Shown here one piece after another: positions 7,593 through 12,256 of a stretch of DNA of 12,256 nucleotides. Each line of letters opens with the position of its first letter. Positions within the stretch are counted from its first letter, which is position 1. The notes below the pieces were generated by a model. It did no database searches and was not told where the DNA came from. It worked only from the letters and a program-made list of their open reading frames with translations. A program made the translations under genes and the position numbers. The stretch comes from Clostridiales bacterium (GTDB lineage Bacteria; Bacillota; Clostridia; Christensenellales; Aristaeellaceae): contig DXVG01000025.1 of assembly GCA_019409045.1 (NCBI GenBank), forward strand, positions 1-12,256, written 5' to 3'.

Positions 7593-8231
7593 CTACATGT
7601 CCTCCGCAAGCGCGGAGTGCTCCCACGCCACCAGCAGCACGCCCTCGCGTACGGCCACGCGCGCGGGCGTGTCGGGCAGAAATTCGTTGCTCACGCCCAC
7701 GGGGTAGTCCTCCCCCAGGCACAGGTCGCGTCGGGCGTAGGCCAGCCCCTCGAGGTCCACGCCCCGCGCCTGTCCGCACTGGGCGAAGATGGAGAGCATG
7801 CCCCGGCTCCCGGCGCGGAAGCGCACTTCGCCGCAGGCGATGGAGGTCAGCTTGTACATCTTCTCCACCAGCACGCCGCGCAGCCCCCGCCGGGCGAGGA
7901 AGTTGAGCGTCTGGAGGTTGGCGATCGTGTGGTCGATGCGGCCGCCCGCGCCGCCGTAGATGCGAAAGTCCGCGCAGCCGCGCTCCATGCCCAGCCGGAC
8001 CGCGGCCAGCATGTCCGTGTCGTCCTTCTCGCGCGGCAGGCGCACCACCTCCGGGCCGTCCGGGGGCGCGTCCAGCGAGTCGAAATCGCCCACCACCACG
8101 TCCGGCGCGACGCCCATGCGCGCAAGCGACGCCTGACCGCCGTCGGCGGCGACGATCATGTCTTCCGGCCGGGGCGCCCAGCCCTCGCCGCACCACTCGC
8201 CCGCTCCCGCGATCCAGCACCGTCTGCGCAT
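7593..8231 (-). CDS. thiN: Thiamine pyrophosphokinase
   Basis: Cytoplasmic enzyme that transfers pyrophosphate from ATP to thiamine, making the cofactor TPP from salvaged vitamin. The 212 residues match the usual family size. The signature motifs are all present: AADGG (28-32), GDFDS (48-52), the metal-binding acidic EKDDTD (68-73), and GGRIDHTIANL (96-106). The C-terminal domain carries GVSNEF, typical of the thiamine-binding half. The ATG at 8231 is chosen over the upstream frame extension to 8282 because GGAGG lies 8 nt before it and because the promoter -10 box falls inside the longer version. It is apparently monocistronic, convergent with ygiQ and divergent from the tetR-type gene. TPP is also the cofactor of the pyruvate:ferredoxin oxidoreductase at the right end, a metabolic link but not evidence of co-regulation. 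Confidence 0.93.
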   Translation of the reverse strand: MRRRCWIAGAGEWCGEGWAPRPEDMIVAADGGQASLARMGVAPDVVVGDFDSLDAPPDGPEVVRLPREKDDTDMLAAVRLGMERGCADFRIYGGAGGRIDHTIANLQTLNFLARRGLRGVLVEKMYKLTSIACGEVRFRAGSRGMLSIFAQCGQARGVDLEGLAYARRDLCLGEDYPVGVSNEFLPDTPARVAVREGVLLVAWEHSALAEDM

Positions 8232-8253
8232 GCAACGCACCTCCACGCGGCCT

Positions 8254-8282
8254 ATCATAGCAGCGCGCGCGTGAAAAGTCAA
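8254..8282 (-). promoter_or_regulatory. Promoter of thiN
   Basis: On the minus strand TTGACT (8277-8282) and TATGAT (8254-8259) are separated by exactly 17 nt. Transcription would begin around 8247, leaving a leader of only ~16 nt before the ATG. That is too short for a TPP riboswitch and none is visible, so thiamine control at the RNA level is not supported. Confidence 0.8.
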
Positions 8283-8312
8283 GCGCTGCGCGGTTTTTTG
8301 TGCGCTTTGCCG

Positions 8313-8342
8313 TTGACGGACTTCGGTTTGTTCTGGTATAAT
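8313..8342 (+). promoter_or_regulatory. Promoter of the tetR-type regulator operon
   Basis: TTGACG at 8313-8318 and a perfect TATAAT at 8337-8342 are 18 nt apart. The predicted start near 8349 gives a very short leader with AAGGAGGG at 8351-8358, 7 nt before ATG 8366. The -35 boxes of this promoter and of divergent thiN are only 30 bp apart, so a protein bound between them could affect both. A convincing symmetrical operator is not visible by eye. Confidence 0.85.
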
Positions 8343-8365
8343 GACCGTATAAGGAGGGCGTGCCG

Positions 8366-9070
8366 ATGAAAAAGGGAGATCTGCGCAGGCAGGCCATACT
8401 CGACACCGCGGAGGCGCTGTTCTTCGAGCGCGGCTACGAGGATACCTCCGTGCAGGACATACTGGACGCGATGGGCCTTTCCAAGGGCGGTTTTTACCAT
8501 CACTTTGCGTCGAAGATGGCTGTGCTCGAGGCGGTGAGCGCCCGCCGCGCGCAGCAGCGGTTCTCGCAGGCGGCGCGGGAATTGCGCGCGTCCTCGCTGG
8601 GGGCGCTGGAGAAGCTCAACCGCCTGTTTTTGCTGGTGAACCTGTTCGAGCGCGAGCAGCCGGAGTTCGTGGCGATGGTGCTCAACGTGTGCTTCCGCGG
8701 CGGCGACGCGGCGCTTCTGCGCTGCATACGCGAGGTGACGCTAACGCAGCTTGGCCCGCTGATGGACGAGATCATCGCGCAGGGCGTGCGCGACGGCGTG
8801 TTCTACACGCGGCAGATGGGCGGCGTGGGGCGGCTGCTGCTCCTGCTGGCGCATGACGTGGAGGACGAGGCCGCGCGCCTGCTCGTGGAGGGCGAGGGCC
8901 GGCCGGAGAGCGTTGTGGCGGTGGTGGACGTGCTCAACGTGTACCGCGACAGCGTGGAACTTTTGCTCAACGCGCCCTACGGCTCGGTGCGGCTGTTCGA
9001 CGTGGACAGGGTGCTCAAGACCTGCCGCGCGGTGCTGCCCGCGCTGGAGCCGGAGGAGGAAAAGGCGTGA
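8366..9070 (+). CDS. TetR/AcrR-family transcriptional regulator
   Basis: Small-molecule-responsive DNA-binding regulator, usually a homodimeric repressor of its own or adjacent operon. The N-terminal ~50 residues are a classic TetR helix-turn-helix: ILDTAEALFFERGYEDTSV, then ILDAMGLSKGGFYHHFASK (ending at Lys50). The remaining ~180 residues are an all-helical ligand and dimerisation domain without recognisable specificity, so the inducer is unknown. The total of 234 residues is at the long end for the family. The ATG at 8366 is preferred over the in-frame GTG at 8360 because AAGGAGGG sits 7 nt before the ATG and would touch the GTG. Its stop overlaps the GTG start of the amidase by 4 nt, so the two are co-translated. 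By analogy with the family it probably regulates its own operon and possibly divergent thiN. Confidence 0.93.
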   Translation: MKKGDLRRQAILDTAEALFFERGYEDTSVQDILDAMGLSKGGFYHHFASKMAVLEAVSARRAQQRFSQAARELRASSLGALEKLNRLFLLVNLFEREQPEFVAMVLNVCFRGGDAALLRCIREVTLTQLGPLMDEIIAQGVRDGVFYTRQMGGVGRLLLLLAHDVEDEAARLLVEGEGRPESVVAVVDVLNVYRDSVELLLNAPYGSVRLFDVDRVLKTCRAVLPALEPEEEKA

Positions 9071-9894
9071 GGCTGCTTTCGTGCCTGCTGGCGCTGATGC
9101 TGGCGCTGTGCGGCGCGGGGCTTGCGGAGGCGCCGATTGTCTCGGAGGCTCCGGCTGTTTCAGAAACACCGGCCGTTTCGGAGGCGTCGCCCACGCCCGC
9201 GGCGGAGGATATATTCGCCCGCCTGCCCGCGGACATGCCCACCGTGCCGCCCCTGCCCACGCAGGAGCCGGGCACGCTCACGGGCGTGAAGATCGGCATA
9301 GACCCTGGGCATCAGGCGCAGGGCAACAGCGAGCAGGAGGCCGTGGCCCCCGGCTCGTCCGAGACCAAGGCTAAAGTCTCCTCCGGCACCTATGGCCGCT
9401 TTACCGGCGTTCCCGAATACGAGGTCAATCTGGACATCTCCCTGCAACTGCGCGACGCGCTGGAGGCGCTGGGCTGCGAGGTCTACATGACGCGCGAGAC
9501 CAACGACGTGGACATCTCCAACCAGGAGCGCGCCATCATGATGAACGAGCTGGGCGTGGACCTCGTGCTGCGCATACACTGCAACGGCTCCACGAACTCA
9601 AGCGCGCAGGGCATCGGCCTCTACATCCGCAAGACCGGCGCGAACGCCGACGAGTGCATGCGCGCCGCCGAGGCGCTTTTGCCCGCGATGGTCGAGGCCA
9701 CGGGGGCGGAGAGCGACGGCATCTTCCGCCGGGACACCTACACGGGGCTGAACTGGTCCACGGTGCCCAGCATACTCGTGGAGATGGGCTTTATGACCAA
9801 CGAGGAAGAGGACTACAAGCTCAACGACCCCGCCTATCAGGACAAGCTGGTCGAGGGCATGGTGGAGGGCATCTGCGCCTATATGGGCCGATGA
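9067..9894 (+). CDS. Secreted N-acetylmuramoyl-L-alanine amidase (Amidase_3)
   Basis: Zinc enzyme outside the membrane that cuts the bond between N-acetylmuramic acid and the peptide stem of peptidoglycan; roles in the family include cell separation, sporulation and wall turnover. Residues 1-20 are a Sec signal peptide with probable cleavage after GLA. Residues 22-39 are a threefold hexapeptide repeat, and residues ~40-72 form a Pro/Thr-rich linker. The catalytic domain (about 73-275) has the zinc ligands His82 in IDPGHQ, Glu117 just before the VNL motif and His171 in RIHCNG, and the catalytic Glu239 in VEMGFMTN. No SPOR, LysM or other wall-binding domain is present. The GTG start overlaps the tetR-type stop by 4 nt and is preceded by GGAGGAGG 7 nt upstream. 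The thioesterase follows directly. Its pairing with a TetR regulator in one transcript suggests regulated wall remodelling. Confidence 0.94.
   Translation: MRLLSCLLALMLALCGAGLAEAPIVSEAPAVSETPAVSEASPTPAAEDIFARLPADMPTVPPLPTQEPGTLTGVKIGIDPGHQAQGNSEQEAVAPGSSETKAKVSSGTYGRFTGVPEYEVNLDISLQLRDALEALGCEVYMTRETNDVDISNQERAIMMNELGVDLVLRIHCNGSTNSSAQGIGLYIRKTGANADECMRAAEALLPAMVEATGAESDGIFRRDTYTGLNWSTVPSILVEMGFMTNEEEDYKLNDPAYQDKLVEGMVEGICAYMGR
9130..9183 (+). repeat. Threefold 18-bp coding repeat in the amidase linker
   Basis: Three tandem 18-bp units encode APIVSE, APAVSE and TPAVSE (residues 22-39), directly after the signal peptide. The third-base differences between units show that they are not a very recent expansion. 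Such Pro/Ala/Ser/Glu linkers usually act as flexible spacers that let an exported domain reach through the wall. Copy number may vary between strains. Confidence 0.8.
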
Positions 9895-9911
9895 CGAATG
9901 AGGTGACGTTT

Positions 9912-10388
9912 ATGGACAGACCCCTGCGCCGGGCGCGGGATTCCTATACCGAACAGGTGCAGATCATCATGCCGCAGCACGTCAACGGCGCGCAGCGCCT
10001 CTTTGGCGGGCAACTCATGGCGTGGATCGACGTGGCGGCGGCGGTGGCCGCGCGGCGGCACGCGGGACGGCCCGTGACCACGGCTTCCGTGGACGAGCTC
10101 TCCTTCCTGCACGCCGCCAACATCGACGATACGGTGGTGCTGGCGGCGCGTGTGACGTATGTGGGCCGCACCAGCATGGAGGTGCGCGTGGACACCTACG
10201 TCGAGCGCCTCAACGGCCGCCGCGACCCGGTCAACCGCGCCTATCTTGTGATGGTGGCGCTGGATGAAAACAGCGAGCCCACCGAGGTGCCGGGGCTGGT
10301 CATCGAGACGGAGGAAGAACGCGCCGAATGGGCCGACGGCGAGCGCAGACGGCTTCTGCGCAGGGAGCGCCGCACGGCCAGGCCCTGA
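9912..10388 (+). CDS. Hot-dog-fold acyl-CoA thioesterase
   Basis: Cytoplasmic enzyme of the YciA/BACH-type acyl-CoA hydrolase family, which splits fatty acyl-CoA into acid and CoA. The 158-residue single hot-dog domain contains the usual N-terminal substrate motif (Asn25, then LFGGQLMAWID at 30-40 with the probable catalytic Asp40), SVDELSFLHA at 59-68 and GRTSMEV at 85-91. The C-terminal ~25 residues are rich in Glu and Arg and look like a charged tail. The ATG at 9912 is chosen because GAGGTGA ends ~5 nt before it. An in-frame ATG at 9891 would overlap the amidase stop as ATGA and add seven residues but lacks a clear ribosome site; it remains possible. It is co-transcribed with the amidase. 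The natural chain length cannot be read from the sequence; a role in lipid or membrane adjustment is inference. Confidence 0.88.
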   Translation: MDRPLRRARDSYTEQVQIIMPQHVNGAQRLFGGQLMAWIDVAAAVAARRHAGRPVTTASVDELSFLHAANIDDTVVLAARVTYVGRTSMEVRVDTYVERLNGRRDPVNRAYLVMVALDENSEPTEVPGLVIETEEERAEWADGERRRLLRRERRTARP

Positions 10389-10392
10389 GGTC

Positions 10393-10430
10393 GCCGCGCT
10401 TTTGCCACGAAAGCGCGGCATGCTTATGCC
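10393..10430 (+). promoter_or_regulatory. Two overlapping, mutually exclusive hairpins before the glycosyltransferase gene
   Basis: Hairpin 1 is a perfect 10-bp stem: GCCGCGCTTT (10393-10402) pairs with AAAGCGCGGC (10410-10419), with a 7-nt loop. Hairpin 2 is GGCAT (10417-10421) paired with ATGCC (10426-10430), with a 4-nt loop, and it shares three bases with the 3' arm of hairpin 1, so both cannot fold completely at once. They start 5 nt after the thioesterase stop. No T-run follows either hairpin, so a simple terminator is unlikely. RNA processing, mRNA stabilisation or partial attenuation of the next gene are possible. Confidence 0.5.
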
Positions 10431-10455
10431 ACATCATCCCGAAGGAGGGAGCATC

Positions 10456-11697
10456 GTGAACGAAAACGGCGTCAGGATCGGCATCGGCTTCGCCACCGGC
10501 CGCAAGAGCTTTCAAAATGTTTTGCGCTCGTATGTCTATCATCTGGAGGAATCGGGTTTCGTCGTGCCCGGGCGGGCGAGCCTTACGCTGCTGGTGGCCT
10601 TTGACCCCGCCTATTCCGGCACCGCGCGCGAGGATTACGAGAATGTGGCAGAGCGCGTGCGGCGCTGGTTCGACGATATGGCCTTTTTTTCGCCCGAGGA
10701 TGTGCGCTCCGCGGCGGACGCGCTGGTGGAGCGCGGCGTGGCTTCGGCCAAAGAAAAGCACCTGCTCTTTGGCAACGGCTACGCCGCCCAGCGCAACATG
10801 GTGCTCTACGAGGCCATGCGCCGCCATCTGGACTGCCTGATTTTCTTTGACGACGACGAATACCCCATGGCCGTGACCAACTCCAACTCCGCGGGCGTGG
10901 CCCTGTGGAGCGGCCAGCACGTCATCGAGGCGCATGTGAAATACCTGCGCTTTGCCGACGTCACCAACGGCTACCACTGCGGCTATATATCGCCCCTGCC
11001 CTCGCTGGAGCTGGACGGCGTGCTCGGCGCGGATACCTTCCGCCGCTTCATCGCCGCCATGTCCAGCGACGTGCTCAAGTGGGAGGACGTGCGCGCCGTC
11101 ATCGAGGGCGGCGGCGTCACCTACGCCGACCGCGAGGTGCTCACCCAAAACGGCCCCACGCTGGTGGAGGAGATCGACCACGCCAAGTTCATCACCGGCG
11201 GCAACCTCGGCCTCAACCTCACGGCGCCCGAAAAGATACCGCCCTTCTACAATCCCCCCGGTGCGCGCGGCGAGGACAGCTTTTTCAGCACCTGCCTGAC
11301 CGACTGCGTGGTCAAGCGCGTGCCCGCCTATACCTTTCACGACGGCTTTTCCCTCTACAGCGACCTTCTGCGCGGGGTGCTGCCCACGCGGCTGAAGAGC
11401 GTGTCGCTCTACGATTCCCGCGCCGTGACCGAGCGCTTTTTGCGCGCCTGCCTCGGCTGGGTGCGCTATAAGCCGCTCTATACGCGCATCACCCGCCCCG
11501 AGGACTGGCGGGACGTGCTCTGCGAGGCCGAGGCGGCGCTTTCGGAGACCATCCCCGCCGTGTGCGCCTACTTCAACGACCGCGCCTTTGCCGAAATCTC
11601 CACGCAGTTTGCCCAGTATCGCCGCGATGTGGATGCGCACCTTGCCGAATTTGAGCGCGTCCGGGCGCTGTGGGCGCGGATGAGGGGACTGTTGTAA
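10456..11697 (+). CDS. Putative GT-A-fold glycosyltransferase of unassigned family
   Basis: A 413-residue soluble protein without signal peptide or membrane segment. It begins IGIGFATGRKSF and has LLFGNGYAAQRNM (~101-113), then FFDDDEYP (130-137), where DDD at 132-134 fits the metal-binding DxD motif of GT-A glycosyltransferases. Further on are GGNLGLNL (248-255), ARGEDSFF (270-277), matching the ED acceptor-site motif, and FHDGF (294-298), where His295 could be the C-terminal metal ligand seen in many GT-A enzymes. The order and spacing fit a nucleotide-sugar transferase, but I cannot name the family, donor or acceptor. The start is GTG with GGAGGG at 10444-10449; the open frame runs further upstream inside the thioesterase gene without a ribosome site. 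It lies 67 nt after the thioesterase with no own promoter visible, so it is probably the last gene of the operon. The amidase neighbour suggests a cell-surface polymer as target, which is inference. Confidence 0.72.
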   Translation: MNENGVRIGIGFATGRKSFQNVLRSYVYHLEESGFVVPGRASLTLLVAFDPAYSGTAREDYENVAERVRRWFDDMAFFSPEDVRSAADALVERGVASAKEKHLLFGNGYAAQRNMVLYEAMRRHLDCLIFFDDDEYPMAVTNSNSAGVALWSGQHVIEAHVKYLRFADVTNGYHCGYISPLPSLELDGVLGADTFRRFIAAMSSDVLKWEDVRAVIEGGGVTYADREVLTQNGPTLVEEIDHAKFITGGNLGLNLTAPEKIPPFYNPPGARGEDSFFSTCLTDCVVKRVPAYTFHDGFSLYSDLLRGVLPTRLKSVSLYDSRAVTERFLRACLGWVRYKPLYTRITRPEDWRDVLCEAEAALSETIPAVCAYFNDRAFAEISTQFAQYRRDVDAHLAEFERVRALWARMRGLL

Positions 11698-11710
11698 AAA
11701 ACGATCGCCT

Positions 11711-11742
11711 GCGCGGCGAAAATATCGCCCATGCGCCCTTTA
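11711..11742 (+). terminator. Terminator-like hairpin after the glycosyltransferase operon
   Basis: GGCGA (11715-11719) pairs with TCGCC (11725-11729) around a 5-nt loop. The stem is extended by outer GCGC arms (11711-11714 and 11733-11736) with a 3-nt bulge, and CCTTTAA follows, with a T5 run a little further on (11749-11753). It sits just behind the stop codon and before the next promoter, where a terminator is expected. The stem is imperfect and the first T-run is short. Confidence 0.45.
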
Positions 11743-11754
11743 ACGCCATTTTTC

Positions 11755-11783
11755 TTGACTTTGAGGGATTGTTTCTTTATAAT
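11755..11783 (+). promoter_or_regulatory. Strong promoter of the pyruvate:ferredoxin oxidoreductase gene
   Basis: TTGACT at 11755-11760 and a perfect TATAAT at 11778-11783 are separated by exactly 17 nt. The surrounding DNA is notably AT-rich for this window. The start near 11790 leaves a leader of just under 50 nt. A strong constitutive promoter fits a central catabolic enzyme. Confidence 0.88.
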
Positions 11784-11837
11784 AAATTCGTATAGGTCAT
11801 TTGGTTGAATTCCGATACCATAAAGGAGGTCCTCCAC

Positions 11838-12256
11838 TTGAGCATCAAGATGACCGTGGACGGCAATACCGCCGTCAGCCACATCGCGTACGCGTTCAGC
11901 GATGTGGCCGCAATCTACCCCATCACGCCGTCCTCCCCGATGGCGGAGGTCGCCGACGAATGGGCCGCGCAGGGCCGCAAGAACCTGTTCGGTCAGCTCG
12001 TCAGGGTCGCGGAGATGCAGTCCGAGGCCGGCGCCGCCGGCGCCGTGCACGGCTCCCTTGCCGCGGGCGCGCTGACGACCACGTTCACCGCCTCGCAGGG
12101 ACTGCTTTTGATGATCCCCAACATGTACAAGATCTCCGGCGAGCTGCTGCCGGGCGTGTTCCACGTCTCCGCCCGCGCGCTGGCCTACCACGCGCTGTCG
12201 ATCTTCGGCGACCATTCCGACGTGATGGCCTGCCGCCAGACCGGCTTTGCCATGCT
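11838..12256 (+). CDS. nifJ: Pyruvate:ferredoxin oxidoreductase, N-terminal part (cut by window end)
   Basis: Large TPP- and iron-sulfur-dependent enzyme that converts pyruvate plus CoA to acetyl-CoA and CO2 and reduces ferredoxin, the central pyruvate-using step in anaerobic clostridia. Only the first 139 codons (domain I) are present. VDGNTAVSHIAYAFSDV is followed by AIYPITPSSPMAE, where Thr30 corresponds to the pyruvate-contacting Thr31 of the Desulfovibrio enzyme. Then come VAEMQSEAGAAGAVHG with Glu63, the Glu expected to contact TPP, and SARAL with the conserved Arg113. The start is most likely TTG at 11838, because AAAGGAGG at 11822-11829 is 8 nt upstream and the resulting N-terminus matches family length. 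ATG 11850 would be 20 nt from that site. The rest of the ~1170-residue protein lies outside the window. Confidence 0.94.
   Translation, partial: MSIKMTVDGNTAVSHIAYAFSDVAAIYPITPSSPMAEVADEWAAQGRKNLFGQLVRVAEMQSEAGAAGAVHGSLAAGALTTTFTASQGLLLMIPNMYKISGELLPGVFHVSARALAYHALSIFGDHSDVMACRQTGFAM

Noticed and set aside
5084..7609. Minus-strand open frame of 841 codons opposite the end of mfd and the radical SAM gene
   Set aside because: Same GC shadow effect. It spans two genuine plus-strand genes and has low-complexity composition.
8232..8365. TPP riboswitch upstream of thiN
   Set aside because: The predicted leader is only about 16 nt, and no thi-box-like conserved sequence is visible in the spacer.
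7335..8369. Plus-strand open frame of 344 codons opposite thiN
   Set aside because: It overlaps the radical SAM tail and the whole of thiN, whose signature motifs are intact on the minus strand; it is an Arg/Ala shadow.
9067..9132. Lipoprotein signal on the amidase because of a Cys in LALCGAG
   Set aside because: The residue before the Cys is Leu, not Ala, Gly or Ser, and a normal signal peptidase I site follows at GLA, so simple secretion is more likely.
10300..11640. Minus-strand open frame of 446 codons opposite the glycosyltransferase
   Set aside because: Composition is His/Ala/Gly/Val-rich without motifs, there is no ribosome site, and the plus-strand frame carries DDD, GED and HDG motifs.
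1..12256. CRISPR array, insertion sequence, tRNA or rRNA
   Set aside because: Reading both strands I saw no regularly spaced repeats, no transposase motifs with terminal inverted repeats, and no recognisable tRNA or rRNA sequence.

Overview
The window looks like chromosomal DNA from an anaerobic, GC-rich member of the Clostridia (Bacillota). The reasons are the pth-mfd gene pair, which is conserved synteny in Firmicutes, a pyruvate:ferredoxin oxidoreductase gene at the right edge, a YgiQ-type radical SAM protein, strong purine-rich Shine-Dalgarno sites, GTG and TTG starts, and textbook sigma-A-type promoters. The species cannot be decided from this sequence. Most of the window is very GC-rich. 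The first ~1.1 kb is visibly less so and is the only part with accessory character.

Left edge (1-1176): a small unrecognised lipoprotein gene, a strong hairpin, and on the minus strand a pair of overlapping out-of-phase small ORFs. That pair looks like one small gene broken by a frameshift, possibly phage-derived. A clear promoter for pth follows.

Housekeeping operon (1115-7519, plus strand): pth (peptidyl-tRNA hydrolase), a possible 36-codon leader ORF that runs into the next start, mfd (transcription-repair coupling factor, complete), and a ygiQ-family radical SAM gene whose GTG start overlaps the mfd stop by 4 nt. Pth recycles peptidyl-tRNA from stalled ribosomes and Mfd clears stalled RNA polymerase, so the first two genes both deal with blocked gene expression. 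The YgiQ protein has no established role and ends in an unusual basic, disordered tail.

Middle (7593-8365): thiN (thiamine pyrophosphokinase) on the minus strand, convergent with ygiQ and divergent from a tetR-family regulator. Both divergent genes have near-consensus promoters, and no TPP riboswitch is visible upstream of thiN.

Envelope-type operon (8313-11697, plus strand): a TetR-family regulator overlaps by 4 nt a secreted Amidase_3 N-acetylmuramoyl-L-alanine amidase, followed by a hot-dog acyl-CoA thioesterase. After a gap holding two overlapping hairpins comes a 413-residue protein with hallmarks of a GT-A glycosyltransferase (DDD, GED and HDG motifs) that I cannot assign to a named family.

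Right edge (11698-12256): a terminator-like hairpin, an excellent promoter, and the first 139 codons of pyruvate:ferredoxin oxidoreductase, most likely starting at TTG.

I see no CRISPR array, insertion sequence, tRNA, rRNA or defence island. I did not find a convincing new system. The points most worth a second look are the unassigned glycosyltransferase in its regulator/amidase/thioesterase operon, the broken small gene near the left end, the switch-like hairpins at 10393-10430, and a striking isoleucine codon-context bias.
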